NCBI GenBank assembly: GCA_030278955.1
Contig: JAOANR010000014.1
Coordinates: 33,493,453-33,557,452, forward strand
From: Hygrophila difformis
Taxonomy: Eukaryota; Streptophyta; Magnoliopsida; Lamiales; Acanthaceae
Direction of reading: 5' to 3'
DNA length: 64,000 bases
The position numbers were made by a program, and so were the translations under genes. This document shows positions 33,941-46,300 of the stretch, piece by piece. Under the pieces are notes generated by a model that was not told the origin of the DNA, searched no databases, and worked only from the letters and a program-made list of their open reading frames with translations. Numbering within the stretch: position 1 is the stretch's first letter; every line of letters begins with the position of its first letter.

Positions 33941-34886
33941 TGTTAAGGACAACCGAAGGGCATCCCCATGCTTTGTCCCTATGCTTTATCTTTCGCATGC
34001 TATATTTTCATATGCTTTATCTTTCGCATGCTACATATTTCTATGCTATATTCCGATGCTTTATTCTTATGCTTTGTCTTTTGACCTAGGCACTTTATAA
34101 AGCGTTTTGGAAAGGGACAAAGTGTTTCTGGAAATCATCACATGGCGTGAGAGCACCAGTACATAGCATGAGAAATTCAGGACATGACGTGAGGATTTCA
34201 TGGCGTGCAGAATTCAGTACACGGCGTTTGGAGGCTTAGGAAGGAAGTTAAGATGACTTGCAACTTGGTGAGGAGGTTATAACTACCAAGGAGGCAACTT
34301 GCTACCTCTTGAAGTGGTCACTTGTAACTTCCCATATAACAACTTTGTGCTTTAAGTGTAAATGTATAACCTCCCAAGTGACTTGTTTACCACTTTAGTA
34401 GGTCACTTTTGACTTGCGATCATAAGTCACTTGCTCTTCCCTCCATCTCTAAATAGGGGATGACTTGAATTCATTTGTAAGTTTGAATCTTTTGTAAACA
34501 TTGAGTTTGTTGAATGAAAATTCATTCTTCTTCTTTCAATTTTCGTCACTTGTGAATGGTAAGAAAATGAGAGACGTTTAGCCTATGTGAGGGCGTGAAA
34601 TCGGGTGAAGCTTGGAGTAACTTTGTTCGTGGAGACGGGAGATGGGCGTCCCCGATTTTCTTTGGTCGTTTGCACGATTTGGAGTGGATGAGGCCATGTA
34701 GAAGGCATTAGTTCCTTCCGTCTTTGTCGTTGTCGAAAGGCTAAGTCCGCTATCCTTTTCAATTCCGCGTTATTTTTCACTTTATCCATCAGATTATAAC
34801 ACACTTTCTCCTATCTCTTCTCCGTTTAGGATATCTTGTGATTCGACTTTGTTGTTGTTTTCGATCATCCATAACGATCCATGACA
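33941..34886 (+). repeat. Candidate gypsy 5' LTR
   Basis: It begins TGTTAAGG and ends ATGACA, about 946 bp. A TATA-like CTCTAAATAGGGG lies near 34447. Repeats of ATGCTTTATCTTTCGCATGC lie at about 33990-34080. The end is inferred from the PBS 13 bases downstream, which is more than usual, so the boundaries are approximate. Confidence 0.55.
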
Positions 34887-34899
34887 GTAGTTTTAAATT

Positions 34900-34911
34900 T
34901 GGTATCAGAGC
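34900..34911 (+). other. Primer-binding site (initiator Met tRNA)
   Basis: TGGTATCAGAGC matches the complement of the initiator Met tRNA 3' end, as in the gypsy element at 18281. Confidence 0.85.
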
Positions 34912-35390
34912 ATGGCATGGTGTGATCAAACCTTTATTTTTCATTTAGATATCATAAAAACACAAAAAAAATCGTGATTTCCATTTGCTTGAAATTCCGC
35001 TATTCTTTTGCCATTTTTCCGCATCGTTTCTTGTTCAAATCTTGTGTTTCTTGTGCCTATCATCAATGTGAACTACAATTTAGACACTTGTATCACTTGT
35101 TTTGGTTATGTATTACTTGAGATATCGTCGATTTGAAAATTCTACCACTTTGTCAATTTTTGTGCGAAATTTTTTGCTTGACCTCTAAGTGTTACAAGTT
35201 ATTTCGTTGCACTCAATTGCTATATTTTGAGCTTTTGACATTGTTGAAAGTAGTTTATATGTATCACTTGTTGAAAATTGAGATGCAATTGTATATTTGA
35301 GACGAGTTGGTCATAACGGAAGTTGGCACACTAAGTTGGAGATCGACATATCGAATTGTGGGATTCACACACGTGTTATATTGGACCAAA

Positions 35391-35730
35391 GCCTCACGCT
35401 TTGTAATCCATTATACACACTTTCTACTTTCCAAAGCATCAGCTTTGTTCCTTGGACAAACACTACACGCCTTGTTCCTTGGAATAACACTTTGTTCTTT
35501 GGAGAATTGGATCCGCACGCTCCACGCTTTGTCACTCCATTCCAAAAAACTTCACGCTTTGCTCTCTTCAAAGTTGCAAGTCTTGTCACACGCCTTGTCC
35601 TTTGGAGAGATCGCACGCTTTGTTCTTACTTTGTTCGTCCCACGCTTTGTGCTCTCGAAGTCGCAAGTTCCAACACACGCCTTGTTCTTATTGAAGGTTG
35701 TTACACACGCTACACGCTTTATACTCAATT
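35391..35730 (+). repeat. CACGCTTTGT repeat array in the gypsy leader
   Basis: About ten copies of CACGCYTTGT or close variants occur at irregular spacing (for example 35395, 35466, 35523, 35553, 35589, 35613, 35641, 35675). The open frames across this region are a by-product of the repeat. Confidence 0.75.
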
Positions 35731-36472
35731 GCAAATTGTAATTCACATCTTGTTGATTGGTTGTACTTTGTTTTACGCCTTATCTTGTTAGTTGTAAGTT
35801 GTTACTAATGTCAAATTGTAACTACTAGGCCAAGCAAAAAGGCTATTCAAAAAAATAAAAAATAAAATATATATATATATATACTTGAAAAAGACAACAT
35901 TCAACAACATCTATAGCAAAAGCTGAGTTGTTGGAAAAGGCACTCTCATTGTTGAAAAGCCGAGAGCTTGATATAAAAAAAGAAAGAAAAGAAAAGAAAT
36001 ATATAAAGCGGGTGGCCTAGTAAGCTAGTAAGCTTTGTATATATTGGCTTTTCGTTTTATTTTGTGTTGAAGGTTACTACTCATTACCAGAGTTACTGTT
36101 CATCGCCGGAATTACTGTTCATTCATCGGAGTTACTGTTCACTCGTCGGACGCACATACATTGCAGTGATTTTGGATAGTTTTGTGCATTGTACTCTTTC
36201 ACTTGTTATTTTGCTTGAAATTTGCATGCTCGTATCACTTCCGTGCCATTTTTGATTGAGTCGAACTTTGATATTAGATTCATATCCTAGTGCGTACGTC
36301 TATCAAGCATTCAACACTCCATAGAAGAGGGCTTGGGGATTGATATTTGAAGTCACCGCTTGAACTCACTACAAGCACTCAACACTCTAAGGTATATCCT
36401 TATCACTTGAGTGAGATCCATTTTATTTCTAACTTGGGTATACATATAGGATATTTCTACTCTCTTTTGTAG

Positions 36473-37917
36473 GTGCATTATGGAAATCATGGAGGATTTA
36501 ATGACGGACATTACATCCCTGGTGTAAATACGGATTCACAAAAAGGAGCATTACAAAATAAAATTGGCAAAGTCAAGGGGGATATGTTGCATTACCAATC
36601 GAATTTGGAGAAAAGAATAAACGCACATCTTCGAACTACAGAAGATGCAACGCACACACAAATTCGAGAAGCTATGGGAACCACAAGTAAATCTTCTCCC
36701 ATAAGGGAAAGACCGGGTAAAGAAATTGACTTGGAAAACGATGAAGACTCACCTCAAGTTTCACATGATGAAGAATCACCGCGTCATAGAAGTTTCTCTA
36801 TTCCTTCCTTCAAAGGTACTAGTGATCTAAATGAATTTCTTGAATGGAGAAGTCGTATGGAGTTTATATTTGCTTGTCACAATTACACCGAACGTAAGAA
36901 GTTTCAATTAGCCACTATAGAATTTAAAGATTATACAATTATGTGCTGGGAGAAAATTCAAAAGGATTTAGTTAAATTGGGATTAGAACCATTTAATACT
37001 TGGGGAACTTTGATTAGGACGATGGAGCATCATTCGTGCCTCCTACTTATAAGCGAAAATTACTTCGGAAGTTGGAGTCTTTAACACAAGGGTCCAAAAG
37101 TGTTGATGAATATTACAAAGAGATCGAGAGCTTGATGTTACGAGCTCAAATTAATGAAGATGAAGATAGCACCATGACACGCTTCATGGAAGGTTTGAAA
37201 AGAGATCATGGAAATAGTGGAGTTGTATCCCTACGAAACCATAGAAGAATTAGTCAACCTAGCTATCAAAACCGAACGCAATGTCAAGAAGAGACATCCC
37301 TCAAAATTCAAGAGCAACACGGATAGCAAGACTACCAATTAATGGGGATCGAAATCATGGAATAATGGGGGCCAAAAGGGGGCTGCCCCAAAGACATTTG
37401 ATAAGTCGAAGGAAACTCCTAAAGATGATAAGCCGAAGCCATTCAATAAAGCAAAAGATTTTAGTTGCTTTAAGTGTCAAAGGAAGGGACACTATGCTAA
37501 TGAGTGCCCTAATGAGCAAAAAGTTTTTGATAAAAAGAATGGCGTCGTGAGAAATATTGTGATTTTGCAATATGGAGGAATAACCTTCCTTTTGAATAGT
37601 GAGACCGAAGAAAATGAAATAGAGGACAATGAGGAGAACGAATATGATTGTGAATATGAAGATAATGATCCTACATTAGAAGATCGCATCAAAGAGATCG
37701 ATGACGAGCTTTCTATTGTTGCTATGAAGTCCTTAAGTGCATTAAAGGAAAAAGATGATGGGGACCGCGTGAAGGATCAAAGGGAAAATTTATTTCATAC
37801 AAAATGCAAAATCATGGAACACATGGCCGCGGTAATGGTGGACAACGGAAGTTGTACAAACGTGGTGTCTTGGGACGTCATTGATAAAGTGGAATCACGG
37901 GTTCCATACATGCCATA
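36473..37917 (+). pseudogene. Gypsy gag and protease start, frameshifted
   Basis: Gag is spread over at least three frames: 36473-37084 (FKGTSDLNEFLEWR..), 37036-37326 (GSKSVDEYYKEIESLMLRAQINEDE), and the frame with the zinc knuckle CFKCQRKGHYANEC at about 37466. The last frame continues to the protease start (ENLFHTKC..VDNGSCTNV) near 37850 and ends when the element is truncated. Non-functional. Confidence 0.85.
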
Positions 37918-38343
37918 GTTGCTGCTGGCTGTCTTGGCTTATCCATGGATGGCTTTGTTAATTTAAACGTCTTGTTCACGCTAGCCTGCCCTTTTGCAGG
38001 CTGACTGTTGTTCGTACTCGTTCCATTTGAATTATTCGGTGGATCTTGAATGGGCAACTTCGTGAAATTGGGTTGGCTTGAGGCATTAGTTTTGCCCCCG
38101 AGCCACATGCAGGAGGTGATTTGCTGGCTACCTCTGCATAAATCTGAGGCCCTGGAATGATTTTCGTGTTGTGACCATCTTTGGCAGGCTGTTCACCTTT
38201 GGACGTTTCACCCTTGTCCGAAGTGGTGACTTCATCTATTTGGTTGTCTAGTCCGAGGATGTCTTCATTGAACTCCTCATCCATCTCCAACGGCATATAG
38301 GTGTTGATCTTTCTGCAGTAGTGACATTCGAAACCATTGAATG
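37918..38343 (-). pseudogene. Minus-strand fragment, possibly LINE ORF1-like
   Basis: The minus-strand reading contains a CHYC motif followed by a low-complexity Ser/Pro/Asn/Gln-rich region (PGPQIYAEVASKSPP..). This resembles the region after the zinc knuckle in ORF1 of plant LINEs. There is a frame change near 38100 and a stop upstream of CHYC. It is not joined to any RT. Identity uncertain. Confidence 0.35.
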
Positions 38344-41300
38344 TCTCCCACGCTTCACTTTACACATGTTCAATCTCCTCGCCGGTTTTGTCCTTAAATC
38401 GTCACACCATGGGACAAGTCTTTGTCGGTATTGCGAGCTTAGATGACGAAGTTTTAGTACCTCGGAGAACTATAGAATTTCAAGAAACAGGAGTTAGCAC
38501 TACAACTCGATACTCGATTAGATGGGCTTTCAACCCCAACAACTGCTAGCTCGTCACGAAGCTGCAAAATAAAAATCAATTCCTATTTCACAAAAAATTA
38601 ATAATAAGTAACACAGTAGTGAGTAGGGTCGTCTCCCCAGAGATACAAAGAGGATATAATAAATGATTGTATTAATATAGATATAGATATGTAAAGGGGG
38701 GGGGGTTTGATTTAATTAAGACTAAGAGAAAAATAAATAAATGCAAACTGAAACTACTAAAATAACGCATTCAAGTGTGGTGAAATTTCTAGCATTGGGT
38801 TGAATTCTTGCATAGGATATGGAACTTGATCATTGACAAAAAATAAATGCTAATTGGTGCACTAAGTAAATTAGTTATAGTTGATCTACACGCGTTCGAA
38901 ACCAACTCTTCGTAACCTATTCCATAGCCAAAGTATGGCCATTAACTACTTCCCTAATTAAGTGGTAACTGAAGCATTGAGGTAAAACCCCGCTGCAATG
39001 CCCCCCGACAGCCTTTACACTATAATTCCTATAGGGCTGTTAAAAAGCTTGCCTAGTTTTTCCTACCGAAAGCGCACGGTATCAAGCTGCAATATTTATT
39101 TTAATTGTCGGGATCGTTCAAAAGAGAGTTACACGATAGAAGTGTTTTAATAGAATTATTAGCTTTAGAATCTGTCTCTATTCTTGATTTAAGAATGTTG
39201 TAATGATGATTACTAAAGAATACTACTGAAATGTAAATGCTTAAAGCTGTGAACGTAGTAAAGAAAACAATTAAAATGATGTAGAACATTATGATCTTAT
39301 TCACGTGTTTAAGATGTTACAGACCAAATCAAATGAAATAAGAATATGATGAGATTATCATACTTCATTGGCTAAAACATAATGAAAGTTCATTGAGATA
39401 GAAAAATCCTTTACACAACTTAATCAAATCTTCATATCTTTAATCACTTCCCAAGACAGGTACTTGTGATTCAGTGTCATGACATTCTAAGCTCTGAAAT
39501 CATGGAATACTATCATCACAGAATGATCTGTCAGACTCTTTCTGTGATAAAAGCTTTTCAGAATCGTCACTTAATCTTTTTCTTTCAGACTCAGATTAAG
39601 CCTTTGACAACTCGAGGTCACTTCTAAATCATACTATATTCGTCTGAACTTGAAGTTGTTCTTTTTATTACCCTGATCAAACTGATCTTATGATCCTGTA
39701 TTGGATGTCCTCTACAACAAATGAAAAAGCTAATATTTAAATCTATCATCCAATGTTTTCATAGGACTTGTTTCTTCAGAGTAATTCCTGCAAGTATTCA
39801 TAAGGAATAATAGCCTTGTAAGTATATCAAGATGAAATTGCTATTCAAATTCCTTGACTTATCCAGACCACTCAGATTTGTATAAATGATTTAGCTCGAG
39901 AAATCTCTGTAAACAGTTCCTAATATCCGTGATTTAACTCAGGATTAGTAGACTGTAGGAGAAATATTTAATCTCCTACTCATAGCCTATAGTGATAACT
40001 ATAATACCATGAACCCCGGAAATTAATCTTCCTGATACTCTACTAATTTTTAGGACAAAAGATGGTTTTTGAAACATCTTTCCCTTTTAAACGACAGGTA
40101 CTAAATGCCCAACTGAAGAACAAGTTTGTTCTTTATCAGCCCTGAGTAAATAATGATTGAGAAAACCTATATCATCATCTCTCTCAGCGTACCAGTGTAA
40201 ATAATAATACGTAATGCACATATGAATTGTGAATTTGTAATCATGAAGTAAGGTTACTCATCATATACTGGGAAATATCCCAAAATATTATATGTGTATG
40301 TAGTATTATATGTATAAAGAGACGTTGAGGGTTCTGAATCCTCTTAATCAAAAGACAAAGATATTTCCAAAATATACTTTGGAAACTAGACAGAATTAGG
40401 AAATAACTTTCCCAAGAAAAAGGACTTGAGAAATAACTCTGCAAAATAAATGTCCAAAATAGCTCGCAGTAACTATTTTGGTTTTCAAACTATGAACATT
40501 CCAATTTTCCGCACGCTATGTCTGTACAGCATGGAGGGAGCTAATATTCAAAGAATGTTCCCCAGATTTTATTTATACAAAGAACTGAATGCCTCGCGAT
40601 AGTTTCTGCAAGAATGCGGCGAGGTACTCAATTCCTACTTATAGATAGGGGTTATATACGTATAGGAAGTAAAAGTGAATAATTGATACCCTGTAAAATG
40701 GATATCAAGTCTATTGCTATTATAGATTGATCCTCTCGCTTTGTCAGATTGACATCGCGTGAGTATTTGAATAGCCTTTTTCATAATAGATCTATCTGGA
40801 TATTTCCTTGCATCATCTTTTAAGATGAAGCAAGGGTTTACCCTTATTCGAAGTAAATGATCAGAATTTATAACTGTCATAACTACCTTCTGGAATTTCC
40901 GTTTAGAAGATTATGAACATAGAATCTTTTGTATCCAAATTCATGAACTCAAAGCTATTGATTCTTAAAGATTATCAAGCGATGATTAACACTGCATGGG
41001 TCTCTAGGAACCTTTTAGAGTTCTGAACATTAAACACTAATATTCTCGTCTGTAAACATAACATTGACAGAAAATCGAGTGAATTCATAATTCTGCCAGA
41101 TCATACCTAACTCGGTTACAATATCCAAATTTCTTACGTAATTGGAACGAACAATTTGCGCATTAAAAATGTGGAAGTGTTATGATCTTCGAAAATCGAA
41201 TTAAAGATATAATGCAAAATTCAGATTGAATGATGAAATTGAGGTTTATACTCTGCTGAAACAGAATTACGAAATGGAAATAGAAACCAGAAAGATAAGA

Positions 41301-41700
41301 AATTCACATTCTGATAACCGATCATTCTTCTTGTATCTCAAATAACAAAGAATTAAAAACGAATACACCTGGAAATCTGATTGCTATCAGAATAATGCAA
41401 AGATGAGCGAACGAGTCGGAGTTTAGATGATGATCGTCATGATGGATGAACAAGCGATCCGAAAGCAACTCTCCTCCCAGGGTATCCTCAAGCTAATCTA
41501 ACAGCTAATCTTAAAGAAATCTACTACGAAATCGAATTACAGTTCTACGAAAACAAATTACAAATCTGAAGAACATCAAAGTAAATTGCAGAGAAAATTA
41601 AATCCTAACCTACCTACTAAATTCTAAAAAGTGGACTGGAGAGTAAAATCGAGCTATTCTCTTCAATCTCCCGCCTGCGGAGCTGATTCCCCCAAGGGTC

Positions 41701-41710
41701 TTATTTATAG
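41701..41710 (-). promoter_or_regulatory. TATA box of the candidate LTR
   Basis: CTATAAATAA on the minus strand, about 590 bp downstream of the LTR start. Transcription would run leftward from about 41670. Confidence 0.6.
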
Positions 41711-41768
41711 ATGGGCGTTGTAACTGCTTCTGCCTTGGATGATAACCGCTCGCATCAGAATAGCTCTC

Positions 41769-41933
41769 CTCTCGCTTTGTCCAGTTCCTTCAAAGCGAGA
41801 GTCAGAAATGTAATCATCTTTCTTGACGAGGCGAGGTCTCACAATTTTCCAAAGAATCTGCTTCTCGCCATATCGGATAAAACTTCTGTCTTGCACAGAC
41901 TTCCTTTCCTCGCGATGTCAAACAATCATCGCG
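41769..41933. promoter_or_regulatory. Palindromes in the LTR U3 region
   Basis: CTCTCGCTTTG (41769-41779) and CAAAGCGAGAG (41791-41801) are perfect 11-bp inverted arms with an 11-nt spacer. CGCGATG (41911-41917) and CATCGCG (41927-41933) form a second. Both lie 60-220 bp upstream of the LTR TATA box. The function is unknown; they could be paired protein-binding sites. Confidence 0.65.
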
Positions 41934-42296
41934 TGGACTTCAGCATCTGCACATTTTCCTTAAATCTTTTCCTGATTTCGGAAACAAGCCCTCGCACCAT
42001 TCCTTTTCTTTTCTCGCTATGTCCTTTCAACTTCCTGCTGTTTTCCAGCTTAACTTCCTTCTGCATGACAAAGCGTGGATCAGTTAAATAGAAACACCGC
42101 GTGCGAGACTTACAAAGAAAACTCAGAATTTCAAGCCATTTTCAATGTATTTCCAACTTCTTTGCAATCTTAATTCTTCTTCCATCTTTTCTAATCCTCT
42201 TTGATTATTCATCAAAAATCAATGGAATTAAGAACAAAAGATCATCATTGAGACACTAAATTGGACGCAAATGACAGTCACAAAAGGCTGTCATCA

Positions 42297-43173
42297 CCAT
42301 CCTCACATTTAGAAACACTTGTCCTCAAGTGGTAAGAAACTTGTAAAGTTTCAAAGAATAAGTCCAATTAGTGGCTTCTGAGATTAAAATGTTCATGTAA
42401 GACTCCACTGGATCACTACCTTCTCTTTTCCAACTATCCCAAGCTCAACTCTTTCAACTGATTGATGCTTCATACCTGACTTAGAATTCACCAGATTTCA
42501 TGGAAACATTAACAGAAGTGATTTGCATTTATGTGATTTATTGTTCTGCTCCTTAGTTAGCCAGATTTATCTTCTCACGCTCAATCCTGTCCAACTCATG
42601 TGCATATCTTGTATTCTGAAATGAAATACACACACTTTTTTTTTTTTTTTTTATCAAGGGGTGGCCTTCCGTGGCTTTCAATAGCTCGGTTTCACATTAT
42701 TAGGAGGAGTCGCATGACCTGACATTGCAGATGAAACTTCAACTCCCCTGCCCTTGATTCTGCTCTTTTAAAGTTCTTCAACTTATAAATCAGAGGGGCA
42801 GCTGTGCCAGCTACTTATATCCACATTATTTTACCACGTCTGTTTCTAAAATTTCCCTTGCTCTCTTTTTCTCTTTTTTTTTTTTTTAACTCAATATGCA
42901 CACTCATCTTTCAAGAGAGACTAGATTAGATCAATCCTCTTAACCTTGTGCAGTTATTGTTTATAAGTATGCAAATCACTAAGGTTAATATCATCATAAA
43001 ACCTTCACACCATTTATCCAGTAATGACATCAATCAATCTCAGAGCTTACAGCTAAAAACAGTTTTCAAGAGCGGCTCATGCTTGCAGTGAAAATCTATA
43101 AGGTAGATGTTTCCACAGGAACCACTTTTAAACTCATCTTCTATTCCTTTATCAGTTTATTAGCCTCCCTGAG

Positions 43174-43209
<36 letters not shown>

Positions 43210-43365
43210 TTTTATGATCCTAGCTTGAAATTCAATACTATGATACAACTTCATATTAAATCTATCCTAAGTTTATGTTGAAATAAATGGAAACAGGAAA
43301 GAAATAAAGAAAAAGAGACTGCAAAGAAAAAGAAGAAGAAAGTTTCAGAAAACTCCCCTGTGATC
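42297..43365 (-). other. Polypurine tract and 3' non-coding region of the Athila-type element
   Basis: On the minus strand the segment ends with CTTGAGGACAAGTGTTT and AAATGTGAGGATGG just before the LTR. The 'GAGGACAAG' phrase near the PPT is common in Athila-like elements. Poly-T tracts are at about 42635-42652 and 42879-42889. No ORF. Confidence 0.7.
43177..43210 (+). repeat. (ATT)n microsatellite
   Basis: About eleven uninterrupted TTA/ATT units. Confidence 0.9.
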
Positions 43366-46300
43366 TCAGGATGGTCCTGCATCATTGTCTGGATCCTTAG
43401 GTGGTATGGATGGAGATTTCTTTAGATCCGAGACTAAGTTGGCAAGGATGTCTACCAATCTCGTACTGTTATACTGCTCCTGCCTCCTCAGTTCCATATC
43501 CCTTTCTCGTTCTTGTCTTCTCTCTTCAAGTTCTTCTTTCTCAGCCTTTCAAATCTTTCCATCTCTTCCCTTCTCATCCTTTCCTGTCTATCCCATTCTT
43601 CCTTCCTTATCTTCTCTTGCCTCTCCATCTCCTCTTTCCTGAGTTTCTCCTCAGTTTGAATCCTGACATGCTCAAGTTCAATCCTCTTCTGCTCCATTTC
43701 TCTTTGAACATGCTTGTCTTCTGACATAGTTTTCACTAGCATCTCCATGGACTGTGCAAAACTTTGGATTGAAGTACTCATATTCTGAGATTCATCCACA
43801 GATACTGTGTTCCTCATTGGCTGTCTCACAGGTTGAGATGGTGCAGAAGTGTTTTCAAACTCTTCATCTTCTGGAATAGGATTCAATGCAGGAGATGGAG
43901 TTACAGTCTTTGTCCTTTTTGTTGCGGTTCTTGACTGATATGATCTTGATTTTGAAGGAAGATTGACCCTTTTTGTCTTAGGAGATGGCACCTTTGATCC
44001 TGATCCTTCGGAAGTTTGTTCCTCTAAATCTGGCATTTGGTAAATCAACTCTCCCCTTAAAGTGTCTTCGGGTAATGGAATAGGAGGATCTATCTTGATG
44101 ATCTCTGGTAAAAATGGTGTGATTGAAACTCCTTGTTTCTCACAAAGTCTTCTGATTAAATTCGGATAAGCCAATGCTGCATCTTCTCCAACTCTTGACT
44201 TAATAACATTTAGAACATGGTGTGCAGCACTACATTTCCTTCCTGACCATAACAATGCAAATCCCTCGAAAGTTCCGGCTGAGGGTCCTTGAAAATTTGT
44301 GGTAGGTCTGAGCTTTGAATAGTAGAAATCAAGTGTAGGCAAGTACTCAGGCTTCAAATTCTTCAATGGAATCTTATTCTGCTCAGTTCCTCTGTGTGTT
44401 GAACAGAATCCCAGTGCCATTTTTCTAGCATTAACAAGTTTATTTCCTTGAGTTTTCTTCCTCAGTAGGACCTCGGATTTGACTTCTGGCTGTTCTAACA
44501 AAGGTGCTTGTATCAGATCATTTAGAGTTTCTACAGTGACTTGCACTGTTTTCCCTCTAATCCATGTTGTTTCTGCCTCAACATCAAAGTTAGCATAGAA
44601 CTCCCTGGTCAGTTCCACATAACCACATTTGTTATTGTGTCTCATGAAAATGTCCCATTCATTGATCCTTCTCCAGTAGCTGATACACTTGTGATCCAGC
44701 CACTTGGGATGAAATCCTTTGTCCGGAACAATCATTTTGGACATCCCCAAGTAATTTTCCAATGCCTCCTTTCTTCCATTAAACTTAACCTTGATTTCTT
44801 CTTCTGTAAATTCAGTCCTCTTTTCAATGCTATCAGGGATTGACAACCTCACCTTTGGACTATTCTTTCCCCAATAACTCGAAGGTAGCAATTCTGGGAC
44901 ATCTTTTCCGGGGGATGATCCTTCAGATGTATCTGATTCATTTCCCTCGGATTCTTGTGCTTCTTCTTGCTCATCCCCAACATTCTCATTTTCTTGTTCT
45001 TCTGTTTGGCCACCTTCTTGAGCAGGTTCCACGTTTTCTTCATGAACTTGTTCTGAGTTTTGCTCATAGTCAGGCTCTGGATGTTCTTCTTGAACTCTAT
45101 CAGTGTTATCATGTTGTGAATTCCCTATACCTGAATCATAAATCAATGACGTGCTGGTATCTACCTTCTCAGTAACTTCAAGGCTATGCTGATTTAAGAT
45201 CTCTGTGGGATCTTCCTGTACAGGTTCGTTTAGTAGAAGAGGAATGGCAGTAGATTCTGAATCTAGAAATCCTTTGACTCCAAAATATTCTTCTACTCTC
45301 TTCTTCTGTTCTGCGGCCCATTCAGGATCATTCATCCTTACAATTGCTCTCTGAACTACTTCATCCCTGACTTGAGGTGGAAGGAGCCATTGATTCATTT
45401 GATTTTCAGCATTCGTCTGTGTTCTGAGATATTGACTGACAGTGTCTTCCATAAAATATTTTCTCTGCTGAGCTTCTTGAGTTTCACTTCTCTGCACTTC
45501 TTCTTCATAAGCTTGAATTGCTAATGGAGATGGTTCCATTACTTGGTCAGAATTTATTTGTTGTTGGATTTCCTCTAACTCTGACTCAAGTTTAGCTGCA
45601 TATTCACTTGCTTGTTCTGCTGAGGTGCGTGCATTCCCTCCTTCTCTAGCCAATTTTCTGAACTTTTTAATCAGTCCTTCCAGAGAGTAAGTCATGTTCC
45701 CGACTGTAGTTCCATGCAAGTTCATATCTTCAAAAGTCTGTAAATCTTCCAGTGTCTGTTCTTGAAATATGTCTGCCACTGATTCCTCAATTTGATTCAC
45801 AAATTCTTGCTCATCTGCAGCTTGTTCTGGTGGTATATCTTGTTCAGTTTCTTTTCCTGAAAATCCTTGTAAATCAATCTGACTTTGAATGAGATCCCTG
45901 TTGACCTGAGCTTGTTGATCTTCATCTTGCCCTTCTCTATCATCTTTTTCAGCAATCTGAACCAGTTGGAGATCAGTGCTTGGTCTAGTTGATCCTTGTT
46001 CATCAGGTTGATGTTCTTCAATACATGCTCTCCAGCCCTCTGGGTCTATATCCCCCACTTCCAAATTAGTGTAAGGAGTGAGCTCCAACCTCTCTGTGTA
46101 GGGAACTATCCCTAGAGTTGGTTCGACTTTTTCTTCTTCAGAGCTGGTGTCAGGTACTACATACTTAGGCTTTCTAGCCTTCATCTTTATCCTGAACTTC
46201 TTAACTGGCTTTTCAGGTTCTTTTTCTTGTTGCTTTTCTTTCTCAGGTATGATTCCCAATTGTTCTACATTCTCAAGAGAAGACCCTTGCTGCTTAAATT

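Larger units (their letters stand above)
33941..37917 (+). mobile_element. 3'-truncated Ty3/gypsy element
   Basis: A candidate 5' LTR (33941-34886), a PBS at 34900, a 1.5-kb leader and a decayed gag running into the start of protease are present. The sequence then breaks off near 37917 and an unrelated minus-strand fragment follows. The gag resembles that of the 18281-26501 element (FKGTSDLNEFLEWR, EFKDYT), so it is the same broad lineage. No RT, integrase or 3' LTR is present. Confidence 0.8.
38544..42296 (-). repeat. Candidate long 3' LTR of the Athila-type element
   Basis: The right boundary is good: on the minus strand a purine-rich AAATGTGAGGATGG is followed by TGATGACAGCC, a normal PPT/LTR junction. 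The left boundary (TG at 38544 or 38562) is chosen because GGGTCGTCTCCCCAGAGAT, a phrase typically near the end of Athila-like LTRs, lies just inside. That gives about 3.75 kb with no ORF of note. A poly-G run is at 38696-38706. Confirmation needs the 5' LTR. Confidence 0.5.

Noticed and set aside
35297..35791. A 164-codon plus-strand ORF (and overlapping frames)
   Set aside because: It arises from the CACGCTTTGT repeat, open in several frames and both strands, with no domain.
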